From NCBI RefSeq assembly GCF_000686805.1, contig NZ_KK366022.1, positions 24,674 through 74,426 on the forward strand: DNA of 49,753 nucleotides, in the 5' to 3' direction. Made by a program: the position numbers and the translations under genes. A model generated the notes under the pieces. The model was not told the origin of the DNA. It saw nothing but the letters and a program-made list of their open reading frames with translations, and did not search any database. Source of the stretch: Bacillus sp. UNC41MFS5. GTDB taxonomy: Bacteria > Bacillota > Bacilli > Bacillales_B > DSM-18226. Positions 7,214 to 15,030 of the stretch are shown one piece after another; position 1 is the first letter of the stretch, and each line of letters starts with the position of its first letter.

Positions 7214-7684
7214 TCAGCTTGTTAATTTTTCAATTTCATTAAATACGGCTTCATAATCTTCTTTTTTGTCTGCTTTAAATGAGGTATTTATGTAGGTTAT
7301 CACGCCAGTTTTATCTACCAAGAAAACTGAACGAATCGCTGTTCCGCCTTTTTCGTTTAAAACATAGTAACTTTTTACCGTTTCTTTAAACCAATCGGAT
7401 AATAATGGGTACGGCAGGGTTCCCATACTCGCTGCAAAAACTCTATGAGAGTGGATATGGTCCACACTAATCCCAAGTACTTCAGCATCTAATTGCTCAA
7501 ATCTCTTGTAATCCTCTTTCCAAGAGGAAATTTCCTTAATTCAGCCTGGTGTAAAGTCCATCCCATAAAAGGCAACGACGATGTTTTTCTGTCCGCGATA
7601 ATCAGACAAAGCAATCTTTTCCTTTGTCGTCGCCGATAAAGAAAAGTCTGGGGCGACGTCCCCGATCTTTAATGAACCTACCAT
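7214..7684 (-). CDS. peroxiredoxin with in-frame TGA at the peroxidatic Cys: candidate selenoprotein
   Basis: Read through one TGA (7541-7543, codon 48), the frame encodes 156 residues of an AhpC/TSA peroxiredoxin, nearest in feel to the one-Cys AhpE/Bcp group. It runs from VGSLKIGDVAPDFSLSA through FYGMDFTPG-U-IKE to AIRSVFLVDKTGVI. The TGA falls exactly where the peroxidatic Cys of the T-P-G-C-T motif belongs. Thr45 and the partner Arg118 are kept, and no Cys occurs anywhere. The ATG at 7684 has a strong GGAGGGAG site, and there is no other stop or frameshift. A hairpin suited to a SECIS starts 12 nt after the TGA. The alternative is a Cys-to-stop pseudogene. No selA, selB, selC or selD is in the window. 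Confidence 0.7.
7512..7528 (-). promoter_or_regulatory. candidate bacterial SECIS hairpin
   Basis: On the minus strand, UCCUCUU (7528-7522), loop GGA, AAGAGGA (7518-7512) form a perfect 7-bp stem. The UGA ends at 7541, so 12 nt separate it from the stem and 19 nt from the loop. Published bacterial SECIS descriptions expect an apical loop roughly 16-37 nt after UGA with a G in the first loop positions; both hold here. It lies inside the peroxiredoxin coding sequence. Function is inference. Confidence 0.55.
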
Positions 7685-7721
7685 GACATCTCCCTCCTCT
7701 TTTAGTGGTTCCTGAACTCAT

Positions 7722-7868
7722 TTATTTCCCTTTTTTGCTAGTTGGGTCCTGAATCGGTACATGCTTTGGCCGTTCTGGATAGGTACCCTTTCCTTCATCT
7801 GGACCGGTAAGATCATTTCTTTGGTCTAGAACTTTCCCGGAATATTCAATTGGATTATTCTTCGGCAT
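7722..7868 (-). CDS. small hydrophilic protein, 48 aa
   Basis: MPKNNPIEYSGKVLDQRNDL begins a 48-residue Pro-, Gly- and Lys-rich protein without hydrophobic segments, ending SKKGK. The start ATG has an excellent ribosome binding site (GAGGAGGTGAGACA). The composition recalls minor small spore or cytosolic proteins of Bacillus, but no family is recognised. It lies 37 bp upstream of the peroxiredoxin start in the same direction, and another small gene is just upstream, so the three may share a transcript. Confidence 0.6.
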   Translation of the reverse strand: MPKNNPIEYSGKVLDQRNDLTGPDEGKGTYPERPKHVPIQDPTSKKGK

Positions 7869-7909
7869 TGTCTCACCTCCTCTCCTATTGATGACCGCAA
7901 TTAACTCAC

Positions 7910-8044
7910 TTAGCTTTTCTTATTTGTAAATTTCAGTTTCTGCTCGGCTTCACTCATATTCGGATTACTTCTGGGCTGGCTTTTGTTTAACGCCTTTTTT
8001 AATTCAATAGTAGCATCGTCGCCTGTATTGTATTTTTGGTCCAT
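7910..8044 (-). CDS. small hydrophilic protein, 44 aa
   Basis: A 44-residue, strongly charged protein (starts MDQKYNTGDDATIELKKALN, ends KFTNKKS) with the ribosome binding site GGAGGGAACAGC directly before ATG at 8044. No membrane segment or cysteine. It is the first of a run of small minus-strand genes leading to the peroxiredoxin. Family unknown; it could be a minor spore protein. Confidence 0.6.
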   Translation of the reverse strand: MDQKYNTGDDATIELKKALNKSQPRSNPNMSEAEQKLKFTNKKS

Positions 8045-8265
8045 GCTGTTCCCTCCTTTTAGTTTAGTTTTATTATGAACCTAATTAAAAATGTTTAAAA
8101 CGGTACGAAATAATTTATAATAAAAGTCCTACAAACCTTGATATATAGCCATTTCTTGAAATAGCTTAAAATGCAAAATAAATTCAATCCGGCATGAAAC
8201 CGGCACGAAATTGGAACGGTGCCTACACGTGCTAAAGCCTTATTAATTAAGGTTTTTTCAGGGTA

Positions 8266-9144
8266 TTAAAATGTTTTGACATTTTCAACATCGGAATAAT
8301 AGAAAGGTTTTTTTTTCAGGTTCTTGAAAAGAAGTGACAAATGCTTTGATAATTGGAAAACAATCTCGTTACTATTCAGCCTATTTTTGTCTATTAAAAT
8401 TCCCACCACTGTTCCACTGTGAGCAACAACAATTCCGCCTTGAAATGCATGTGCTAATTTTTCCATTTCCAAAAAATAAGGTTTTGTTAATATTTTTTGA
8501 TTCACTCGTGCACTAATCGTTGTTGCCTTACAAATAAGAGAAAACTCGTTTTTACTGAACCCTTCTCTGACCCAATGATATGCTTCTGAAAATAGCTGTT
8601 GATCATATCGATCATATGCTTTTTTAAATTGATTAAATTCAATTGTATTTACGGCTCCCCCGAGGTCTATCCCTACAAGGATGAATGGCGGTAAAACTCC
8701 AAAGCTTTCAATAAGATTACCGTGTATATAATCATAAGCTACAACCTCATCATACATAACACCATCTGTTGGCTCAATCTTAGCGGCTATTGAAGAGATC
8801 AAATCTTTCGTTAGGGGGAGCGAGTAACTATGAGCAATTGCTTTCATAGATGCTACAATATCTGCAGAACTACTTGCCATCCCTTTGCCCTCTGGAATAT
8901 TTGAACGAATGTTTAGTTTGCCGCCCCCCTTCAAACCAAACTGATGTAATAACAATTCTCCAGCTTTAATTGCTTTTACCTTTGAATTCACACCTGTTAT
9001 TTCTGATGAAGTTGGATCTGGGATGAAGATGGCCTCACTTCTTAAACTTTGGATTGGAAAAGTAATTAAAAAAGGCCGTTCGTCTATTATCCCTTGAACA
9101 AGTTCTCCAAATGTTCCATTACAACTTCCCTTACCTATTTTCAT
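8266..9144 (-). CDS. GHMP kinase, L-threonine kinase (PduX-like)
   Basis: 292 residues with GHMP-kinase hallmarks: CNGTFGELVQG at the N-terminus and the ATP-binding motif PEGKGMASSSADIVA near residue 85, then GGIVVAHSGTVVGIL near the C-terminus. PduX-type enzymes phosphorylate L-threonine to L-threonine O-3-phosphate, which CobD decarboxylates to the aminopropanol phosphate of cobalamin. Its place after cbiP supports that role over homoserine or mevalonate kinase. ATG 9144 is chosen because AGGAG precedes it; the frame extends eight codons further. cobD itself is not in the window. Confidence 0.8.
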   Translation of the reverse strand: MKIGKGSCNGTFGELVQGIIDERPFLITFPIQSLRSEAIFIPDPTSSEITGVNSKVKAIKAGELLLHQFGLKGGGKLNIRSNIPEGKGMASSSADIVASMKAIAHSYSLPLTKDLISSIAAKIEPTDGVMYDEVVAYDYIHGNLIESFGVLPPFILVGIDLGGAVNTIEFNQFKKAYDRYDQQLFSEAYHWVREGFSKNEFSLICKATTISARVNQKILTKPYFLEMEKLAHAFQGGIVVAHSGTVVGILIDKNRLNSNEIVFQLSKHLSLLFKNLKKKPFYYSDVENVKTF

Positions 9145-9208
9145 TGTGAAAGCTCCTATTTCATCCACAGTTCAACCAACCAGGAAGTGATAACTGTTTG
9201 GACACCCT

Positions 9209-10726
9209 TCATTGGCTAATCCGACTTTTTGGGAATTCCTTCATTTTTTGTTCAATCAAATCAAGCTTTACGTGCGACCTTACATGATCCGCTAACAGAT
9301 CAAATGCTTCTTCACGCAATTGGTTGAAGGATACACGCTGATGAATCGGCTCCAATCCTTTTCCTTGACGAATCTGATTCAGCAGCTCCTTACGAAATTC
9401 ATCATTATGAAAAATCCCATGAAAGTAAGTACCAATGATTCTTTCATCTGCGGTTTTACAGCCATCTATTCGGCCTTGTGTATCAATTAGTCCCCGGGAA
9501 TCTCGGGTCGTCCCCGTTTCTCCCATATGAATCTCATAACCTGACACGTTGAAATGTTTGCCGTTAAGGTGTAAGAGTCCGTTTGATGACACGGTTGTCT
9601 TGTCTTTTGTAATGGTCGTCCTGATGGGCAGTAAGCGGAGACCTTCGATTTCTTGGTGAAGTGACTCAATGGCAAATGGATCCTCGATTTTTTCACCGAG
9701 CATTTGATAGCCGCCGCAGATTCCAAATAGAAGGGATTCGTTCATTTGCTGCAATTCCACGATTTTCTCGGCGATACCACTTTTTCTTAAAAACAGCAAA
9801 TCTTCGATCGTATTCTTGCTCCCAGGAAGAATCACTAAATCTGGGCTGTGTAATTGGTCTGCTCTTGTAATAAACCGGACATGGCAATCAGGTTCGGCAA
9901 AAAAAGGATCGACATCGGTGAAATTGGAGATTTTCGGATACTGAATCACCGCAATATCAAGTTCTTTTTCGGTATTTCGGACCGATGTATATTGATTTAA
10001 TATCACGGAATCCTCGGCATCGATGTTTAAATTCTCCACATAAGGAATCACTCCCAGAACCGGTTTTCCTGTATATTCCTCAAACCATGTTAATCCAGAT
10101 TCCAAAAGCCGTATATCACCGCGGAATTTATTGATGATGACGCCGATGATTCGGTCACGGTCATTAGGGTCCATGAGCTGAAGGGTTCCTACTAAACTGG
10201 CAAAAACTCCGCCTTTTTCGATATCCCCAATCAAAATCACAGGGGCGCCAGCCATTCTTGCGACCCGCATATTGACCATTTCCCTGTCATTCAGATTAAT
10301 CTCGGCAGGACTGCCCGCCCCTTCAATGACAATCCGTTCATACTTTTCTGATAGAACAGCAAGCGATTCTTTAATAAGCTCAATACCCGTTTGAAAGAAT
10401 TCCTTGCGATACGCACTGGCTTCCAGATTTTTATACGGTTTTCCATGGACCACAATTTGGGATTGGTTATCCCGATTCGGCTTGAGCAGAATCGGATTCA
10501 TATCAGTTGTCGCCTGAATCCCTGCTGCTTCAGCCTGGACCCCTTGTGCTCTTCCTATTTCTTTTCCATCCACTGTGATATAAGAGTTTAACGCCATATT
10601 TTGTGACTTAAAAGGAACCGTTTTATATCCGTCCTGGGCGAATATACGGCAAAAGGCCGTCACGACGACACTTTTGCCGACATCCGAATTGGTACCTTGA
10701 AACATCAATTTAAGAGCCTTAGCCAT
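9209..10726 (-). CDS. cbiP: cobyric acid synthase
   Basis: 505 residues. The N-terminal dethiobiotin-synthetase-like ATPase has MFQGTNSDVGKSVVVTAFCRIF. A C-terminal class I glutamine amidotransferase has the catalytic Cys in LFGICGGYQMLG and the His in GTYFHGIFHN. The enzyme amidates carboxylates b, d, e and g of adenosylcobyrinate a,c-diamide in the cytoplasm. The start MAKALKLMF at 10726 with AAGGAG upstream gives the usual family length; a longer frame to 10792 lacks such support. It is separated from the main operon by a terminator (10884-10916) and probably shares a transcript with the PduX-like gene. Confidence 0.95.
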   Translation of the reverse strand: MAKALKLMFQGTNSDVGKSVVVTAFCRIFAQDGYKTVPFKSQNMALNSYITVDGKEIGRAQGVQAEAAGIQATTDMNPILLKPNRDNQSQIVVHGKPYKNLEASAYRKEFFQTGIELIKESLAVLSEKYERIVIEGAGSPAEINLNDREMVNMRVARMAGAPVILIGDIEKGGVFASLVGTLQLMDPNDRDRIIGVIINKFRGDIRLLESGLTWFEEYTGKPVLGVIPYVENLNIDAEDSVILNQYTSVRNTEKELDIAVIQYPKISNFTDVDPFFAEPDCHVRFITRADQLHSPDLVILPGSKNTIEDLLFLRKSGIAEKIVELQQMNESLLFGICGGYQMLGEKIEDPFAIESLHQEIEGLRLLPIRTTITKDKTTVSSNGLLHLNGKHFNVSGYEIHMGETGTTRDSRGLIDTQGRIDGCKTADERIIGTYFHGIFHNDEFRKELLNQIRQGKGLEPIHQRVSFNQLREEAFDLLADHVRSHVKLDLIEQKMKEFPKSRISQ

Positions 10727-10883
10727 CTTCTTTGTTCTCCTTACATTTCTTGATTTAATTTCCGACCACCAGGGCACCATTAACTCCCCCAATATGTCTT
10801 GTCATGGGTCACATACTAGGTTGATGGAACTCGTTGCCGTATGCCACTCGCACTTTTCTTGGCAAACAAAAACCATAATACAA

Positions 10884-10916
10884 AGAAAAACCGGACTATA
10901 AAACAAAATCCGGTTG
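10884..10916 (-). terminator. terminator at the end of the main cobalamin operon
   Basis: Minus strand: AACCGGA, 13-nt loop, TCCGGTTTTTC. It lies just after the cbiX stop codon and before cbiP, which suggests cbiP and the kinase have another promoter or depend on read-through. Confidence 0.7.
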
Positions 10917-10924
10917 TCTATCCT

Positions 10925-12124
10925 CTAATTATGGTGATGATGATGTTCATACCCATGTTCTTCCGCATATTTACGGAAATTTTCTAAATCTTGCATTCCA
11001 GTCGAAGTACCGTTTAAGGCCTGATTCATACGATCTAAGAGTACCGTTCTTAGCTTTGGATGATAGCCAAAATACTGAGCAATATCAATTGATATATGCG
11101 GGAAAGACGCTTTAAATTGTTCGGCCATTTTATTCATTCTTTCCATTAAAATTCCCGTAAATAAAAAATACGGCAGCATGATGATTTTTTTTGCGCCTAA
11201 TTTAATGCACCGTTCCATCCCATCCTCCACAGTTGGCGTCGTTACCCCCATAAAGGCACTTTCAACAATAGGTACATTTAATTTCTCCCACAATAATCTG
11301 CTGATTTTATAAAAATCACCATTAGCATATGGATCGCTGCCGCCACGTCCAATTAATAAAATGGCCGTATCCTCATGCTTTTGATCTACATCAAAACCTG
11401 CTTCAGCAAGTCTTGTTCTTAAAATTTCAAAAACTTCCTCATGAACACCTATCGTTTGGCCATAAGTAAATCGAACATCTGGGAAATGCTCTTTAGCATG
11501 TTCTATCTCTGCAGGAATGTGCAGTTTTGAGTGTCCTGCATGTAATAATATGATGGGAATTACATGGATTTCATCTGCACCTTTTTCAACACACAACTGA
11601 ATCCCATCCTCAATATTTGGTGATGCAAATTCTAAAAAACATGTTTCTACTAAAAGGGCTGGATCAATGTATTCTTTCATTTGCCCGACAAATTCGCGAA
11701 CTTCTATATTCCCTGCCTCAAGCCTGCTGCCATGTCCAACAAATAATACAGCTTTTTTCATCGGTCCATTACCTTTCTTGTATTTTTCAATTCCTTTTAT
11801 GCGATCTTCGCTGCGTTTCCGCACACCGTGCTCCATTGAATATATAATCGCATCTTCTTTAACTCCTTCATGAACAACATCACGTGCAGTTTCTTCATTT
11901 TGAACCGAATACCATGTCCCTTTTGGGTAATCAATTACGACGCATTTATCTTTACAGCGGCCGTTACATCGTGTACGCGATGTATGAATATGCTCATCTA
12001 AACGGTTTTTCCGGATTTCGTCTCGAATTTGCTGCGTGACCTCCTCAGCTCCTGCTCCCATACAGGTTGCCCCATTGCAAATGAGTAAGTGACGCTGCAT
12101 TTGCGTTAAATTCCATGTTGTCAT
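10925..12124 (-). CDS. cbiX: 2Fe-2S ferredoxin domain fused to sirohydrochlorin cobaltochelatase CbiX
   Basis: 399 residues in two parts. Residues 1-100 form a thioredoxin-like [2Fe-2S] ferredoxin with Cys16, Cys21, Cys53 and Cys57 (another Cys at 61). From Met122 (MKKAVLFVGHGSR) follows a two-domain CbiX chelatase, with metal-site histidines in VGHGSR and LLHAGHSKLHIP. The protein ends in a His-rich tail (HGYEHHHHHN), known in other bacilli. CbiX inserts Co2+ into sirohydrochlorin, starting the anaerobic route. In B. megaterium the ferredoxin (CbiW) is, to my knowledge, a separate gene. The start has GGGGGAGG upstream. It is the last gene before the operon terminator. Confidence 0.9.
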   Translation of the reverse strand: MTTWNLTQMQRHLLICNGATCMGAGAEEVTQQIRDEIRKNRLDEHIHTSRTRCNGRCKDKCVVIDYPKGTWYSVQNEETARDVVHEGVKEDAIIYSMEHGVRKRSEDRIKGIEKYKKGNGPMKKAVLFVGHGSRLEAGNIEVREFVGQMKEYIDPALLVETCFLEFASPNIEDGIQLCVEKGADEIHVIPIILLHAGHSKLHIPAEIEHAKEHFPDVRFTYGQTIGVHEEVFEILRTRLAEAGFDVDQKHEDTAILLIGRGGSDPYANGDFYKISRLLWEKLNVPIVESAFMGVTTPTVEDGMERCIKLGAKKIIMLPYFLFTGILMERMNKMAEQFKASFPHISIDIAQYFGYHPKLRTVLLDRMNQALNGTSTGMQDLENFRKYAEEHGYEHHHHHN

Positions 12125-12234
12125 AAAGTGACCTCCCCCTCTCCCATCATTTTTTAACCACTATGTCTATTTGTTATATCAACAGTTCCCCCGATTAAAG
12201 CCCCAATTAGTAATGTCAATAGTCAAAACGAAAC

Positions 12235-13074
12235 TTAGTCATGTAACTTCATTGGCTCCCAACTAATGATCGCCGCATAGAATGGGTAACGGTATACATG
12301 CTGGCCATCCTCCATTGCTATAAAGCGTTCGAGTGATGCTTTCACATCTGCCATATCAAACCGAGGTGATAAGATTTTTTTGCTTTGTGCTTCATATAAT
12401 TGCTGCAATGTATCATAACGATACTCACGCTCCAGCTTAAGCATTTCACAATTTGCATAAATCCCTAACTGATACAGCATATTTAAGATGGTAATATAAT
12501 CACGGCGAGGATGTTTAATGTCATAGCCAAACTGCTCATCTAAAATAACGTAATGCGGTTGAATAGGTCCTGTTGTTAAACCAATGATGGCGCGCTTCTT
12601 GGCAAGACTGTTCATTTTTTTCAGCGCCGCATTCATTTCATACATCCGATAAAAGCAGTTCACCCCAATAACAACATCATGCTGCTCCATTTGTGCTTCT
12701 TCCCATTTACTATGAATGAACTGAACATTTGAATCGTTTTCAAAGTATAGTTTTAAATAAGAAAGCACACTTTCAGAACCATCTACTAATTTTAAACTTT
12801 TAACATCTTGACGGAGTTGGAAGGTATAGTTGCCCCATCCCGGCCCAATTTCAATACAAGTTGAATTTTGGGGGATATGTTGTTTCATGTTTTCGTAAAT
12901 TTTTTTTGCATAGTTATCTGTTTGCTTGTATGTTTTTTTCTTCATGGACTGAGCCCAATATGCTTCTTCCAGCACATCATCAATCATTCTTTCTGGCATC
13001 TTGCCATGCCAGTCTAACATGCCTGCTTTCCACAGCTTTTCAAAATCAAATTGTAAAGGGGAACCTTTTATCAT
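12235..13074 (-). CDS. SAM-dependent methyltransferase of unknown substrate in the cobalamin operon
   Basis: 279 residues with a class I methyltransferase core: motif I is CIEIGPGWGNYTF near residue 73, with an acidic residue in KLVDGSESVL ending the second strand and DVVIGVNCFYRMYEM as motif II. The C-terminal third is helical and aromatic. It is not one of the known tetrapyrrole methylases, which have another fold (all of those are present elsewhere in the operon). It lies between cobO and cbiX in the same direction with a good ribosome binding site (GAGGAGAAAA). A role in corrinoid metabolism is inferred only from position. Confidence 0.75.
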   Translation of the reverse strand: MIKGSPLQFDFEKLWKAGMLDWHGKMPERMIDDVLEEAYWAQSMKKKTYKQTDNYAKKIYENMKQHIPQNSTCIEIGPGWGNYTFQLRQDVKSLKLVDGSESVLSYLKLYFENDSNVQFIHSKWEEAQMEQHDVVIGVNCFYRMYEMNAALKKMNSLAKKRAIIGLTTGPIQPHYVILDEQFGYDIKHPRRDYITILNMLYQLGIYANCEMLKLEREYRYDTLQQLYEAQSKKILSPRFDMADVKASLERFIAMEDGQHVYRYPFYAAIISWEPMKLHD

Positions 13075-13168
13075 TGAATTTTCTCCTCAATCTCGACAAC
13101 ATAAATGGACAATCCATCTCTGGTGAATTGGGTGCCAGTTAGTGATTTAAACATGGCGTTCTGGCTGC

Positions 13169-13708
13169 TTAAAACTCAAGCCCCATCATCGCTTTGACAT
13201 CCTGTTCCGCATAATAATGTTTTGTGGCATCAATCGTTGACACTAAATCAGCTAAACCTAGTAGAGATGGATGTGCAGAACGGCCTGTGATGACAAGGTG
13301 CATCGTTGTAGGACGGTTTTGTATGGCCGCTAACACCTCTTGTAATGGCAATACATCATCGATTGGAAAACGTGTGATGGCTAACGCATTATTCAACTCA
13401 TCCAGCACTAAAACATCTGTTGTTTCATCATTTAGCTCTTCTTTTACAGCCTGCCAGGCTTTCGCAAGTGCTTCGCGATGCTCCTCCGGTGTTTTCGTCC
13501 ATGTAAAACCGACACCTAATTGCACTGTTTCAACACCAAGTTTTCGCAGGGCAATTTGTTCACCATATGTACGATCAGGTGATTTAATAAATTGAAAGTA
13601 TTTCACCTTCATCCCGCGGCCAATTGCGCGTAATACAACACCAAGTGAAGCAGTTGTTTTTCCTTTGCCTTCTCCTGTATAAACTAACAGCATCCCCTGT
13701 CGTGCCAT
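13169..13708 (-). CDS. cobO: corrinoid adenosyltransferase CobO/BtuR family
   Basis: 179 residues beginning MARQGMLLVYTGEGKGKTT, with the inverted P-loop-like ATP site GEGKGKTT at 12-19 and the family motifs DVLVLDELNNAL and LVITGRSAHPSLL. It transfers the 5'-deoxyadenosyl group of ATP to Co(I) corrinoids. The ATG at 13708 has GGGAGG 7 nt upstream; a TTG two codons earlier overlaps that site and is rejected. It follows the nitroreductase gene by 12 bp. Confidence 0.93.
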   Translation of the reverse strand: MARQGMLLVYTGEGKGKTTASLGVVLRAIGRGMKVKYFQFIKSPDRTYGEQIALRKLGVETVQLGVGFTWTKTPEEHREALAKAWQAVKEELNDETTDVLVLDELNNALAITRFPIDDVLPLQEVLAAIQNRPTTMHLVITGRSAHPSLLGLADLVSTIDATKHYYAEQDVKAMMGLEF

Positions 13709-13720
13709 GTACAAACCTCC

Positions 13721-14275
13721 CTATAGCCAAGTTGTTTTTTCTGCAAATGGTGTACGCTTTTTCGCGGAAGTGATTTCTTCTGCAGGGTAACCAATGCATA
13801 ACGTCCCTACTAATTGCTCTCCATCCGATGCACCGATAAAATCATGTAATGCTGTATCATGCACCAAGCCAACACCGCGTGTACGCCATACCATGCCTAA
13901 ACCCTGCTGTTCGGCCATTAACCACATCGACATAATCGCACAGCTGACTGCAAAGGTATTATCTTTGGTTGCACCTTCATCACCTTCGACAATGGCAGAT
14001 GTCACCACAATGACAAGCGGTGTTTTTGTGATGGCTTCCATTGAGCTTTCCACTAAATGTGGTTTTGTTGGGAAACGTTTTTGTAAATAATCGAGCGCCA
14101 CCTGCTCATAACGTTTTAAGCTGTCACCCTGTAATACATAGAAATGCCAGGGCTCACGCATTCGGTCATTTGGTGCAAACGTTGCAGCTTCTAATAACGT
14201 CTCAATTTTGTCATGTTCCACTTCGCGCGTTTCAAATTGGCGAATCGCACGACGCTTTTTAAATGCATCTAACAT
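13721..14275 (-). CDS. nitroreductase-family flavoprotein (CbiY-like)
   Basis: 184 residues with nitroreductase features: the N-terminal RRAIRQFETREV, the FMN-binding segment FAPNDRMREPWHFYV, SCAIMSMWLMAEQQGLGMVW in the middle and GTLCIGYPAEE near the end. The same position in the B. megaterium operon holds cbiY, a relative of BluB (5,6-dimethylbenzimidazole synthase) and of FMN reductases. A corrinoid or flavin reductase role feeding the adenosyltransferase directly downstream is plausible. The start codon overlaps the end of sumT. Confidence 0.8.
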   Translation of the reverse strand: MLDAFKKRRAIRQFETREVEHDKIETLLEAATFAPNDRMREPWHFYVLQGDSLKRYEQVALDYLQKRFPTKPHLVESSMEAITKTPLVIVVTSAIVEGDEGATKDNTFAVSCAIMSMWLMAEQQGLGMVWRTRGVGLVHDTALHDFIGASDGEQLVGTLCIGYPAEEITSAKKRTPFAEKTTWL

Positions 14276-15030
14276 AATTCATGCTCCTTTTCTATAAACC
14301 AGGCAATTTGATCCCGTACACTAACTACCTCGCCAACTAAAATCATGGATGGATTAGAGATACGATGGATTTGAATATCTTGTGCAATCGTAGAGAGATG
14401 GCCTGTAATCGTACGCTGATTTTTGGTTGTGCCCCATTCAATGACGGCAACAGGGGTTGCTTCACTTTTGCCATAGGATATTAAGCTTTTCGTAATATGC
14501 TCGATATTGCCAATGCTCATATAAAAGGCCACCGTATCAATTTGAGCAAGCGCGGACCAATTTAAAAAGTCATGCTCCTTTTCCGGGCGCCCATGACCTG
14601 TAACAATCGCAAAGCTTGCAGCATGATCACGATGTGTTACAGGAATCCCTGCATAAGCTGGCGCAGCAATCCCCGCTGTAATACCCGGCACGATTTCAAA
14701 TGGAATATCGGCTTGCCGTAACATCGCGGCCTCTTCTGCACCACGTCCAAAAACAAATGGGTCACCGCCTTTTAAGCGGAGAACCTGCTTGCCAAGATTG
14801 GCTTTTTCCACTAACACACGATGAATTTCATCCTGAATCAGTCCATGCCTTCCTGGTTCTTTTCCACAATAAATCAGCTCGGCGTCTGCTTTCGCATGTT
14901 TTAATAATTCAGCATTCACCAGACGGTCATATAAAATCACATCTGCTTGCTGAATGCACTCTAATCCACGAATCGTCAATAGTTTTGGGTCACCAGGGCC
15001 AGCTCCTACAATATATACAAATCCACTCAC
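14269..15030 (-). CDS. cobA: uroporphyrinogen-III C-methyltransferase (SUMT)
   Basis: 253 residues of the tetrapyrrole methylase family: GFVYIVGAGPGDPKLLTIRG at the N-terminus, LKGGDPFVFGRGAEE near residue 85, VPGITAGIAAPAYAGIPVTHR, and YMSIGNIEHI. It methylates uroporphyrinogen III at C2 and C7 to precorrin-2. The chosen start is GTG at 15030, which has AGGAG upstream and overlaps the sirC stop codon (GTGA); the frame runs ten codons further upstream inside sirC. With sirC it supplies sirohydrochlorin for CbiX. Confidence 0.93.
   Translation of the reverse strand: MSGFVYIVGAGPGDPKLLTIRGLECIQQADVILYDRLVNAELLKHAKADAELIYCGKEPGRHGLIQDEIHRVLVEKANLGKQVLRLKGGDPFVFGRGAEEAAMLRQADIPFEIVPGITAGIAAPAYAGIPVTHRDHAASFAIVTGHGRPEKEHDFLNWSALAQIDTVAFYMSIGNIEHITKSLISYGKSEATPVAVIEWGTTKNQRTITGHLSTIAQDIQIHRISNPSMILVGEVVSVRDQIAWFIEKEHELC

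Noticed and set aside
7214..7465. Short 83-codon peroxiredoxin fragment as a separate gene
   Set aside because: Its GTG start has no ribosome binding site and it lacks the N-terminal half; the frame continues upstream in phase through a single TGA with motif-perfect sequence.
8240..8262. Plus-strand hairpin CCTTATTAATTAAGG with a T tract after it
   Set aside because: The stem is short and AT-only apart from the ends, and no plus-strand transcript precedes it; too weak to list as a terminator.
10820..10880. Possible third B12 element before cbiP (a TGCCACT-like sequence)
   Set aside because: Only a seven-base resemblance on the plus strand, opposite to the direction of cbiP; no other aptamer parts are present.
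13224..13595. Plus-strand open frame of 123 codons over cobO
   Set aside because: It is antisense to a well-supported gene and Ser/Thr-rich as expected for a shadow frame.
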